Shown: in pieces, positions 24,174 through 34,500 of the stretch
How positions within the stretch are numbered: the first letter of the stretch is position 1
Layout: the number at the start of each line of letters is the position of its first letter
DNA from: Rhynchopus sp. YZ270_cl-10
Taxonomy: Eukaryota > Euglenozoa > Diplonemea > Diplonemida > Diplonemidae
Assembly (NCBI GenBank): GCA_964035575.1
Contig: OZ037930.1
Coordinates: 434,001-498,000, forward strand
DNA length: 64,000 nucleotides
Direction: 5' to 3'
Notes under the pieces: generated by a model
Told to the model about the DNA's origin: nothing
What the model saw: the letters and a program-made list of their open reading frames with translations, nothing else
Database searches by the model: none
Translations under genes and position numbers: made by a program

Positions 24174-25379
24174 TTTTTTTTTTCGTTCACTTCGTTCATT
24201 GTTTTGTTTTGTTTCTTTTCTTTCACTCAATTTTTACCCTATTATTTCTTGGAACACTACTCAAATGAACTGGGTCCAACCAGCTCAACCACAAAAACGA
24301 TTTTCCACACAATTCTGGGCACTTTTCGAGGGGATTTTGCTACCTTAGAACTGAAGAAACCAAAAAATAAAATGAAACCAGTTTTTCTACAGCAAAATAC
24401 GTTGAAATCCACACAAGCACAGGGGAAAACCACGCTGACAGGATTCAGAACCCATTTTCTTGCCTTTTCAGCGGTAACTACCCATATGAACATGCCTTGA
24501 AACTTAGAATATAGTTTCTAGGCACTTTTGGCGATTACCACCCGTAGAGTGTTGCACCTTGGGAGTTGCTGACAGGGAAACTGTAAGCAGTTACGCAGTC
24601 ATTTCCTCCAAAAGAGCGCAAAAAGAAACGTAACAAAAACGCTCACTCCCTCCAAGCCAGAAAAACAACCAAAAAAAGAAAGTTGACTTGAAATACAAAG
24701 CCCTCTCGTGAACAGTGGAAAAGACCCAACCATGCAGTCCTATCCGTTTCGTGGTTTACATCTGAAGAAAACTTGTAAGATCAATGTGCGTCTCTGTGCA
24801 TATTCACTTTGTTCTGACGCCCAATATTTTAGGGATCGGGAGAAAAAGGGGGAATTTGAAAGGGGGATTTTTTTTTTGCTGTTGCGGAGGGAGGGGATGG
24901 TGTTTTTTCTTCTTTTTTTTGTCTTTTTTTTCTTTTTGTTTTTTTTTTGTGCGGGGGGTGGGAAACGAAACTGAACAATGTGTTACTACGCAAAAACTGT
25001 CACCGACCCGCCCCCTCACCCATAATCACAGCTCTCATCACTTCTTGGAAGATGAAACTCACAAACACACAAATCTTCATAAAAATCTCCAACCCCCTAT
25101 CAAAAATTGGAAAAAAAAAACCCCCCACAAAAATCCCAAAATGAAAGAGGACTTCCTGATGCCAAAAAAGATGTGGCATTCTTTGATAAAAAAAACGTTT
25201 TGGGGAATTTATGTGGGTTTCTTTTCTTGAAAGTGTACACAAAAAAATGCGGTTCATACTGAATTACGATACAAGGGGTCTATAGGGTGCAAACAGCGTC
25301 TCGAGGAAAGAGCTTGCATTCTGTACAAAAAAAAAGGGGGGGGAGGGAGAAGGATGCATCTTGACAACTGCAAGCACGC
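24174..25379. other. Spacer downstream of the phosphatase gene
   Basis: No gene is supported. It carries the GACTTGAAATACAAAGCC module (24681-24712), a CCAACCATGCAGTC module (24729-24768) and a CTCTGTG-loop hairpin (24772-24812). A G/T-rich low-complexity zone lies at about 24840-24970. On the coding strand the phosphatase stop is followed by a C/T-rich tract at about 25331-25350. Confidence 0.5.
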
Positions 25380-28300
25380 TTAGTCGTCCGTGCCACCTTC
25401 GTCGAACCCCTCTGGGCGTGTGCTCGTGCCTGTGAGTCGCTCCTCAAGCTCATACAACATCTGCTCCTGGCACTTCTTGTGAATAGACCCTGGCCGTCGG
25501 TCTCTAACGCAGGTAATCGCGTTGAGCGCGGTCATGTTCTCCTGTGTGTGTGTGTGTGTGTTTGATAAAATACAGTTGGACAAATTGTTTCAGATACTAA
25601 CTATTCTACTGAATAGAAGAATGGACAAAGTAATATTGGCGACCAAAAAAAGTCGACTACAAAAAAAAACCCCCAAAATCCGCCAATATTATTTGGTTGC
25701 CAAAGTTTCTCAACTGTAGGGGTAATTTTTGCGCAGAATAATGGTCCCATATGTGGGGTGTAAAATTTATAAAAGGTGTAGAGTTTTAAAAAAGAAGTTC
25801 GAGGTGCAAAACGCTTCACCGTTCAAAGAAGATAAAAAGGCATACCGCCACTATGAAGTACGCACCCAGCATGGTCCCGGTCCTGCCAATGCCTTTTGCA
25901 CAGTGCACTACAACAGCCTTCGACTCGTTGTTGATCTGTATTTTTTTTTTTTTTTGGTGTGAATCTTTTGCCACTACGGTGTACTGCATACCTCGGTGAT
26001 GAATTTGACCCCCTGCAGCAGGTCTTCGAGGGTGGGTGGGGTGAGGTCTCGTGTGGGCAGGTGCAGACAGCGGATGCCCTGGGCAGACGCAGGTGACACC
26101 TTCTCAAAGAGACACCGCTCTGTAAGCGAGATGACACCACCGACACGTCTTCGTGCAAGGTTCTTCAGTTGGTCAGAGACCTGCGAAAAAGAAAAATGGT
26201 GTGACCAGCCTTGAAAAATAGAAAACGACAGGAGGCAGTGAAAGCCTAAAGCATAAATGAAAGGCAAAACTTTTATCGCACCGCAAAAGGTTTGTGTTTT
26301 TTTTTTGAAAACTTGGTTGTATTAGCTGCCACCCTAGAGTGTGCTCCACTATACTAAAACATATTTATGTTTTTTTCCACTGAATGAGAGTGATGTGTTA
26401 GTCAGGGGTCCTAAGAGTGGTAACTTTTACCACTTCCGAAGTGACCTTTTTTATTTTTTTGAAATCCGAAGGTCACTTCGAAGTGACCTTCGAAAAGTGC
26501 CCTAAAAAGTGTGGTGTGGCTGTATAGGGCTAGGGTGTATACCCTAGAAGGACCCAAGAAGTACCCAATTTACACCTAATTTTAAGGGGGGTGCAAAAAT
26601 TATTTTGTGTATATTTTTTTGGTGGTTTTTTGTGGCCAGAAATTTCCCCCAGAAATTTTCACCCCAAAAAATCAAAAATTTTTTTTTTTGATTTCGGTGC
26701 TCCGGGGCTTCTGCGTGCTGTGATGGGGTCACTTTGCGCTCAGAACTGAGTATTTTTGACCTAAAATGCATGTATCAGTTTTTACAGGCCATTTTCAGGT
26801 TTTGTGTGTAATATGGTCAGTACTTGACCACTGAGGGTAAAGTGCAAAGTAAACGTGGGGGCAGTTTGCATAGCTGCGAACTTTGCTGCGCGTTGTAACC
26901 CCCCACAATTTGACGGTCGGAGCTCGTAGAACCCAACGAGGAGTGAGAAAAAGATAGGTCGAAAGAATAAAAGTAGCATACCGTGCGCCTGCGGCGCAAG
27001 CTTTGCAACCCACCCCATGCATGACATAGTTTGGCTGCAGCAACCTGAACACCTGGTAGTGGTCGTCGCAGGCCACTGTCGTCTCGGACCCCCCATATTC
27101 GACCATCATCCCACGATTTCCCAAAAACCAAAAGTTAGCGTCAGGCCTGGTCATGACAGGTAAAATGCACTAGGGTACTGGGTACTGGGTGCCAACCCCG
27201 GATTTTGAGAAAATTTCCACCACCGAACACGTGGGGCTCTCGGATGTACCAACTTTTTGCGAAAACAAGGCTACTAACCACAGGGAAAGCTCGAGAAAAA
27301 AATCACGTTTTCCTTAAGGAAGTGCCCTAAGGAAAATCACTATACCCTGGAAGGACCCAAGAAGTACCCAATTTACACCTAATTTTTAGGAAAATCACAC
27401 CAAAGTGACCTTCCCTTTTTATTTTTAAAATCCGGTGTTACGAAGTGACCTCGGATGCTTAACATACACCGGGAACACGTTGGAGGGTCCGGGATTTTTT
27501 TTTCTTTTTTGCCAAGATCAGTGGTCTGCAGTGCTGCAGGTTGCCACAATGTACAATTTTCAGCGCAATTTTTTTGGCAAAGTTGCGTACCGTGGCTTCG
27601 CCAGAAACTTTCGTTTTGGCAAAATACGTAAGTAAAATTTGCGGAAACTGACGATAATTACCAACGACAGTGCCATTTTATGGCAACATTTTTTAGAAAT
27701 GTTGCGTACCGTGGCTTCGCCAGGAACCTTTGGGTGACATGACCGCCGTTTCTTTTATAAATGTACTCATGTTACTGATAAGAAGGCTGACACCCACTCA
27801 ACATCGGCCAAAACATCTGCCTATGGCTGTGTTGTGTTGTTCGTGGTAGCATAACGGTGGCACCAGACTGCGAGACCGCGAAATTGCCTCACAAAAAAAA
27901 TCGTCTCTGGTGCCCTGTCCCTATGATACGGCGATAACCAATGTCCAGTGTATGTCAGAGGAATTTGCACCTTTTCAACTTCACTTTTGTTGTTCCTCTG
28001 AGGGGGGAAAGATTTTTTTTTTTTTCCTCCCCAAAAAACGAGAAGTGACCTTGAAGTTACCATTTTTAATTTTTTTGAGAACAGCGTTAGGACCCCTGGT
28101 GTTAGTGAAAAAAAACCAAATCCACCATCCGTCGTTTTCCATTTCTATTTGTCAATGTTTGAGTATTCAAAAAAAAAATATAAAAAAACCATTAGTACGA
28201 AGCACACCTTTTCAGGGTCGAAGTCGCCGCACGCTGCGAGCTTAGCTTCTACGACAAAGGTGAAGAACGGGGGCACCTCCCCTCCGAGGTTCAGGCTTGT

Positions 28301-28387
28301 GAGAGACATGGCAGGGGCACGCTTGCGCCGCAGACGCGACGGCTGCGCACCGGGCCCGCCCAGGGTTACAGTGGGTTCTTCTGACAT
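25380..28387 (-). CDS. DUSP23-like: DUSP23-like atypical dual-specificity phosphatase, four exons
   Basis: Exons are 28208-28387, 25992-26180, 25846-25935 and 25380-25541, joined in phase 0 to give 206 residues. Residues ~41-53 (PPFFTFVVEAKLA) match the N-terminal strand of DUSP23. VISLTER and the general-acid loop LPTRDLTPP (Asp105) lie in exon 2. The P-loop HCAKGIGRTG (His134, Cys135, Arg141) is the canonical HCX5R(S/T) active site in exon 3. Exon 4 holds the VRDRRPGSI helix typical of the family. The protein should remove phosphate from Tyr/Ser/Thr or related substrates in the cytosol. Introns are 2027, 56 and 304 nt with GTGTGC, GTATGC and GTATGC donors and CGCAG, TACAG and CACAG acceptors. 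Introns 1 and 3 contain transposon insertions. The start is the ATG at 28387; residue 27 is another possible Met. Confidence 0.9.
25573..25716. mobile_element. Short Tc1/mariner-type TIR element in an intron
   Basis: The ends are CAGTTGGACAA and a CAACTG complement, flanked by TA on both sides. The interior (GGCGACC...CCCCCAAAATC) matches a 100-bp relative at 41119-41218. Removing the nested mini-element restores a close match. Confidence 0.8.
25577..25629. mobile_element. 37-bp mini-element with 8-bp target duplication
   Basis: TGGACAAA is repeated at 25577-25584 and 25622-25629, around TTGTTTCAGATACTAACTAT and the palindrome CTATTCTACTGAATAG. The relative at 41119 shows the uninterrupted target. 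Confidence 0.75.
25936..25991 (-). other. Phosphatase intron 2, 56 nt
   Basis: GTATGCAG donor and TTTTTACAG-type acceptor on the minus strand. It separates the general-acid exon from the active-site exon, phase 0. Confidence 0.88.
26181..28207 (-). other. Phosphatase intron 1, enlarged by a hAT-like element
   Basis: GTGTGC donor and TTTTTCGCAG acceptor. Of the 2027 nt, 1696 are the hAT-like element plus one copy of its 8-bp duplication. The intron before insertion would be about 323 nt. A 50-bp ACTTGGTTGTATTAG element lies at 26308-26356. Confidence 0.85.
26403..28098. mobile_element. hAT-like element, 1696 bp, inside intron 1
   Basis: Inverted ends CAGGGGTCCTAA and TTAGGACCCCTG are flanked by the perfect 8-bp duplication GTGTTAGT (26395-26402 and 28099-28106). 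The interior includes inverted GGTCACTTCGAAGTGACC hairpins. It has a direct repeat of GGACCCAAGAAGTACCC (about 26550 and 27352) and two copies of GCGTACCGTGGCTTCGCCAG. A GTGCGCCTGCGGCGC palindrome shared with the 15 kb element lies near 26982. No intact transposase is seen. Confidence 0.9.
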
Positions 28388-28885
28388 CGCACTGTGTTCG
28401 ATCAACACTGCCGTTTTTTTTTTTTCCCCCACCTACTTCACGTCCGCCTTCCCCTCAAAATAGCTCAACGCCTTTCTTGTGCCCAAGGTGTAAAATCGGT
28501 GTGTATGAACAATGCAAGGCCAAGTGTTCGAGTTGCTTGCAACACCGTACTGCTTTCCCCCACCCCCGCGTCCGGGTACTCCGGCGGGTACACCGGCCGA
28601 GGGCAATCTGAATGAATGGGACCTAAACAGACAGTCCCTCCCCCCCAAGAAGAAAGACCCTGAATGTGTTAGCAGAGCTATATGGGTTATATGAAAGAAA
28701 TGTGTTGGGGTTTTTTTTTGTGTAAAAAAAAAAAAAAAAAAAAGATAGCTGTCCTGGAAGAAGGTGAATGAAAAAGTGTCGAGAAAAAAAAGAGCATTTT
28801 TCGTTTGCTGTTGGGAAAGGAGGGGGGGCACAGTTTCTTCCAGGAAGATTTTTTTTTTTTTTCTTCTTTTTTTCAAAAAATTTTT
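28388..28885. other. Upstream region of the phosphatase gene
   Basis: On the coding strand a run of A and a CGGCAG lie about 40 nt before the start codon. A minus-strand open stretch ending in TAG at about 28433 looks coding-like (about 28433-28540) and could be the tail of an upstream gene. I cannot assign a start or exon for it. Confidence 0.4.
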
Positions 28886-29398
28886 CACGGGTCGGGAAAG
28901 ATCTTTTTTTTTTTTTTTTTTTTCGAGAAAAAAAATCCTCTTCTCCCGAAAAAAAAAAAAAAAAAAAGATTTTTGGGAGAAAAAAAAAAAGAGAAAAGAT
29001 TTGAAAATCCTGGGAAAATCCTGAAAAAATCCTGAAAAATCCTGGAAAAATCCATGAAATTTCATGAAAAATCTCGAGATCTTGAGAAATCTTTGAAAAA
29101 AAAAAAAAAGATTTTCAAAATCTTTTTTTTTTTTTTTCCCAAAAAGATTTTTCAAAATCCCAAAAATCTTTTTTATCTTTTTTTTGAGAAAAAAAAGATT
29201 TTCAAGATCTTTTTCATCTTTTTTTCTCTTTTTTTCCTTTTTTTTCCTTTTTTTTTCAGGATTTTTCAAAGATCTCAAAGATCTCGAGAGATCCTGAAAA
29301 AAAAAGACAAAAATCCTGAAAATCTTGATTTTTTTTTTTTTTCTCCCGAGATTCTCGAAAAAAGACAAAAAAAGACAAAAGATCTTTCCTGACCCGTG
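28886..29398. mobile_element. 513-bp element, copy B
   Basis: Both CACGGGTC and GACCCGTG ends are intact and the orientation is as in copies A and E. With copy C, 56 bp away and inverted, it forms a ~1.08 kb palindrome. Confidence 0.88.
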
Positions 29399-29454
29399 AA
29401 AAAATCTGAAAAAAAAAAAAAAAAAAAAAAGAAGATTTCTTCTTTTGGGAAAAA

Positions 29455-29965
29455 CACGGGTCAGGAAAGATCTTTTGTCTTTTTTTGTCTTTTTTCGGGA
29501 GAAAAAAAAAAAATCAAGATTTTCAGGATTTTTGTCTTTTTTTTTCAGGATCTCTCGAGATCTTTGAGATCTTTGAAAAATCCTGGAAAAAAAAGGAAAA
29601 AAAAGAAAAAAAAGAGAAAAATTTAAAAAAGATGAAAAAGATCTTGAAAATCTTTTTTTTCTCAAAAAAAAGATAAAAAAGATTTTTGGGATTTTGAAAA
29701 ATCTTTTTGGGGGAAAAAAAAAAAAAGATTTTGAAAATCTTTTTTTTTTTTTTTCAAAGATTTCTCAAGATCTCGAGATTTTTCATGAAATTTCATGGAT
29801 TTTTCCAGGATTTTTCAGGATTTTTCCAGGATTTTTCCAGGATTTTCAAATCTTTTCTCTTTTTTTTTTTCTCCCAAAAATCTTTTTTTTTTTTTTTTTT
29901 TTCGGGAGAAGAGGATTTTTTTTCTCGAAAAAAAAAAAAAAAAAAAAGATCTTTCCTGACCCGTG
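29455..29965. mobile_element. 513-bp element, copy C (inverted)
   Basis: The flanks show a 6-bp duplication GAAAAA (29449-29454 and 29966-29971). This sets the duplication length for the family together with nested copy A. Confidence 0.88.
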
Positions 29966-29971
29966 GAAAAA

Positions 29972-31522
29972 TAAAAAAAAAAAAAAAAATGGGGAAAAAA
30001 ATTTCACGGCCTCAGAGGCCTGGTCATATGGGCCAGTCTCCGAAGCACGCTCCATTTACAACCAAGAGTACACCCTCTTCAGGTAAAAACCATCTAAGAT
30101 GTGTAAAAACACCTGCCTCGCACAGTCCCAACACAAAATTTTCCGCTCGCTGCGCTCGCGGAGGTACACCTTAAAATTTTTTCCCGCTCGCTTCGCTCGC
30201 GGAAGTACCCCTCAAATTTTTCTCCGCTCGCTTCGCTCGCGGAAAGACACCCCAATGTGGACTGTTACGTGAAATCAAAAAACGGGCGCGGGAAAATTTT
30301 TTTGAGCCTCCCACGATTTCACAAAAACCCAAAAATTAGCGTCAGGCCCTGGTTTCCCCATTTTCCCGTGAATTTTCACACCTCTCCCAACTTTGTCAGG
30401 GAGGAGCGCGCGCGACGACCGCTTGTGTGGGGAGAAAGCTCGGAATGTACTTTTCTGAAGGGGGAAAAAAAATCTTCTTCAAAATTCACACCCGAAGAAG
30501 GAGCGAAGAATCCCTGAGGGGGGGGCTGAAAAAATATTAAAGGGAGCGTGGGAATTGCTTATTGCTGTGTGATCACATACTTTATCAAAGATAGAGAAAA
30601 AAAAAACCCCCCTCGGTTGAAGGACAAAAATGCTTACCTATAAAGGCAAGAGCTTGGCCCTCAGACGCGACGCGACGCTCACCCTGGAAAGGGTAAATAC
30701 AGGGAAAATAGGGAAAAGAAAGAAAAGTTTATAAGATGATCCTAAGCCTCTCGTGCTTAGTCACCTTAAAGAAACTCCCCCCTCCGCTGGATTTTTCTCT
30801 CAGCAGTCAGATGAAATGGGGAAAAATTGGTGGTCATATGACATATAGGTCTGACAACGGCTAGACGCCGGCTGCAAAGAAAATCAACGATGATACACCA
30901 AAAATCCAAAAAAAAAAAAAGATCGGGTCTTTTGTTTGTGCGCTCAAAGCCGGGAAAACAAAAAAGGTGAAAAAAATAAAACTCTTCCTTTTTTAGATAG
31001 ATATTCAGTAAAAAGAAACGAAAACAAGGAAAAAAAAAGAGAGAAAGTTTTTTCGTTGATCGCTCGAATTAGTGTCCCTGAGTGAATGAATCTGGGGAGT
31101 AATTCGGCAAGCACTATCTAAAAACAGAGTTTTATTTTTATATGACGATTCTCGTATATTCAAAAAAAAAATTGTGTTAAAACTGAAGTACGGTTGTTGT
31201 GGTAAATTGAGTACTCAAAAAGAAACAAGCGAGCTTCTGTCTTTTTTTTCAATCCGTTTTGTTTGCCCCCCGCAGCGCTTCCTCCAATCTTATTAGAATT
31301 GTCAATAAGTTGTTTTATAAAAATTAACGAAGAACGCGACACCTACGCACTAAGTACGAAATATGGGAGTGGTCTTTTTTTTGGTTTGTGGACAAAGTGC
31401 GCAAGAATTCCGCAATATGGGGTCGTCAGGAGCACTACGACACCTTTGTTGGACACGCAACCACCCCACAATCCTTTTTTCATAACCTTTTTTCATCTTC
31501 CTCTTCTTCTTTCTTCTTCTTT
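29972..31522. other. Spacer downstream of the channel gene
   Basis: No gene is supported. It has three tandem GC blocks CGCTCGCTTCGCTCGCGG (about 30144-30244), a CTCTCGT-loop hairpin (30730-30768) and copy 2 of the ~200-bp repeat (about 30975-31170). A relative of the 6678 element lies at about 31343-31437. A plus-strand open stretch near 30001-30090 ends at a GTAAAA donor and is coding-like but isolated. Confidence 0.5.
30144..30244. repeat. Three GC-rich repeats of ~42-bp period
   Basis: Each contains CGCTCGCTTCGCTCGCGG (one with TGCG in the centre) after an AAATTTT block. Two related units are at about 39860-39935 inside another element, and one at 10073. Confidence 0.85.
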
Positions 31523-34500
31523 TCATTCCTCGACGTGCTCAGTCTGCATTCTCACGATACTATTCCCGAACATCTCCTCTTGCACCTCCTCCTTGCCCCC
31601 TCCTTCTCCTCCCCTCCCTTCACATACCCCCCCGCCGCTCGCCTGCGACACCGCAAGGCTCGACCCTCGGTAGGGCACGAACGTGCCCTCTGCCTGCGAG
31701 GAACGGTTTTCTGCAAACGTCCGTTGCTCTTGGAGGGACATGCCTTGCGTGGAAGCACGCTCCCCAAGCATCTTCACCCGCTTCCCCACAAAGGTATGCT
31801 TTGTAAGAAGCATGGAAGACGGCTCACGCGACAACACATCCTCCTTCTCCTTCCGCAACGACGGATTCCGTGGCGCCGGTTTTGAAACCACAAAGGGGTT
31901 CTCCTCTGTCGACTCGCAAAATTTCTGCCGGTCGATTTTGAGAGAGCTGTCTTCATCCACGATGTTTGATTCTTTATTCTGCGTCTTTTCAACCCAGTCC
32001 ACAACATCCTCACTCCGCCCAGAGTTGTGGCTAAGCTGTGAGGAACCATCCGAGAAGAGCACCGAGGTTTCCCTGGGGCGTTGACCAGCTTTGGGGCTGT
32101 GGAGGATGGGGACAACTTCTTCGCTGTCGTCCTTTAGTTTTTCGTGGTGAATCAGAGCCGCAATACGGTCTCTCGCTGCAGATCTTATATTCCTCATTTC
32201 TACAGGGAAGAGCTCTGCTACTTCTTCGAAATCCTGCTTTTCGAGACGAAGCACATTGCAAAACCGAAGGGCAGTGATCGTTGCAGTCCGCCGCACGCTA
32301 TACAGCAACGCGATCTCCCCAAAGAAGTTGCCAGCCTGCAACACCCCGACCCCTAAATCTGCAAGCTGCAACTCAAACTCGCCATAAATAATAAAGTACA
32401 TTGTCGACCCGACCGCACCCTTCTCCGTTACAACCTGTCCAGGGGACATCGTTTCGGGGCGAAGCTTCAGAGATAACGCATACACAAACTCACCATTATC
32501 GCAGGCCGACAAAAAAATCGGCACCTTCGACAACATCGACCGGCACGTTATGACGTTCACCAAAATCTCCAAATCGCGGGGCAAATCATCCAAGGTACCT
32601 TCCTGCACAAACCCGGTCGTTGCGAACACATGCTTATAGTAGCTGATACACTCCTCAAGAAACTCCTTGGGGACCTTTTTGTATTGCAGGTGGCCTTTGA
32701 CTGAGTCGACTTTCGAGGTTAACATGGAGGACTGTGACTTCATTTGGGTGACGTGCGAGACAGTGGAGAGGAAGTACGCGTACGCAGCCACCCCTGTCAT
32801 GCAGGTCAGAAGTGCGTTGAGGGTTTGCCAGTCGGTTTCGGGCATAGGCTGTCCACGGGAGAGCCCGGACATAGTTTTGATCGCATAGTCTGCAGCTTGG
32901 AGATATTGTAGCGCGGTGGTTAGGGTAGAGTAGAACGGAACTGTCGTGATTTTTGCGGTTTTGAAGTCTCCTTCCTTTTCAGCGACCAATTTGAAGACAC
33001 AGCTGAGAACGTGCATTTGCATGACAACCCAGAAGAAGGACTGCAAAATACGTACTGAGGTAGGAGAATTCATCAATTTCGCGAAAGAAGCGCTGGCGAG
33101 GCCATTCAAATTGACGATCAAAATCGCTTTATTCAATCGATACAAAGGGTTTCTTGCGATCCTTGATTCCAAAGCGATTCCTACCAAATCCAACGGAAAC
33201 AGACAGATCAGGTCTGTCAACGCTCCAGACGACTTTAAATATCTCTTAACAATTTTACTTCTATTCAATTCAAGATGTCCCCCTTCTTCGTATGGCATGA
33301 TCATTTTATGGCATAAATACGCAGCGTACAGAACATCAGACACGAGATACCCTATAATAATGCCTTCGTGCCCAGAATGGTCGATATGGAACGCTGCTTC
33401 CATGATGCAAAGAACAAAGGTAGTAAAAGTGTATGCGAAGACAACTGGAATTCGTTTCGTCAGCGACTCCTGCTCTGCTGCCGCAGCGTCCCTCCTTGTC
33501 TGTTCTGACGTAGAGTAGACGGCCTTAATATCTCTCCTTTGCAATGCTTTTCTTGCCTGTTGCAGCACCTCTGGCTCGATCGCTTCTTGGATTAATAAAG
33601 GATGAAAACAGGTGAAAACTGTGACAAAATCGCTTGCATCCACTGCACCTTCGATTCCTAACTCTTCTTTTAGTAATTGTATGTCAAACCAATGATAAGG
33701 AAGGTTAAGTCTGCGAAGCGCTTCAATAAGCTCGTCGTCGAGGAGGGTGCCTGGAGTGGTGGAGACGTCTTCGCAGATTCGTTGTGCACGGAGTTGGGAG
33801 CGAGGGTCGCGGTACCGTTCTATCATGGCGGCAAGACGGATTCTGCAGTGCACCGTCGCAAAGACATCTTCAGTACGACAATCCTCAAAAGCAGCGCAAA
33901 ACGACAAAAACGACGCCATCTCGGCCCCCCCAAAGCTCATCCTCAAAAACTCTTCATAAATCTCCGGCACCATATTCACCCCACAAATTTGAAGAACACT
34001 GAGCACATCTTCTTCGTGAAGATACCCGGTTCCGTTTCCGTCGACCACATTCCAGATCGTAAACAGCTGGTCCTCATATGATATTTGCGCTTGAGGGGAT
34101 AACGCTGCACCTACGATTGAACGTCGAAGGGGGCGGGTTGCTACGGTGTTTCCAATGCTGGAGGCGAGGGGAGGGTCTTCGTAGGTATCGGACAGTTCGT
34201 CGTTGGATGTGTTCTCTAAGAGATCTCCGAGGTCGTTTTGTTCTACATCTAGATCAGCGTCTGGACGTTTTTCAGGTCGTTTCTTGCGTAGCCCCCGATG
34301 CGATCGTTCCGCCACTTCGCTTACAACAGAGCACCTCCTGGACCCAGGGTTTGATCGGGAAGAAAAATCATTACTCATCCGCCTTCTCCTCGCCGCCTGC
34401 CGAAGCGAGGTCTGCACTGCAGACTCCATTTCCGAATATGACGCCATAGAGCGGTCCATATTAAGGGACATCGTTTCTCTCGATCCTGCGGAAGAGGCGG

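Larger units (their letters stand above)
25542..25845 (-). other. Phosphatase intron 3, with TA element inside
   Basis: Starts GTATGCC and ends in a CACACACAG tract on the minus strand. It contains a small Tc1/mariner-type element (25573-25716) that in turn hosts a 37-bp mini-element. Confidence 0.85.

Noticed and set aside
28433-29665. 410-codon open frame on the minus strand
   Set aside because: It is made almost wholly of Phe/Lys/Ile runs from the A/T homopolymers of two 513-bp elements; the same happens in every copy of the element.
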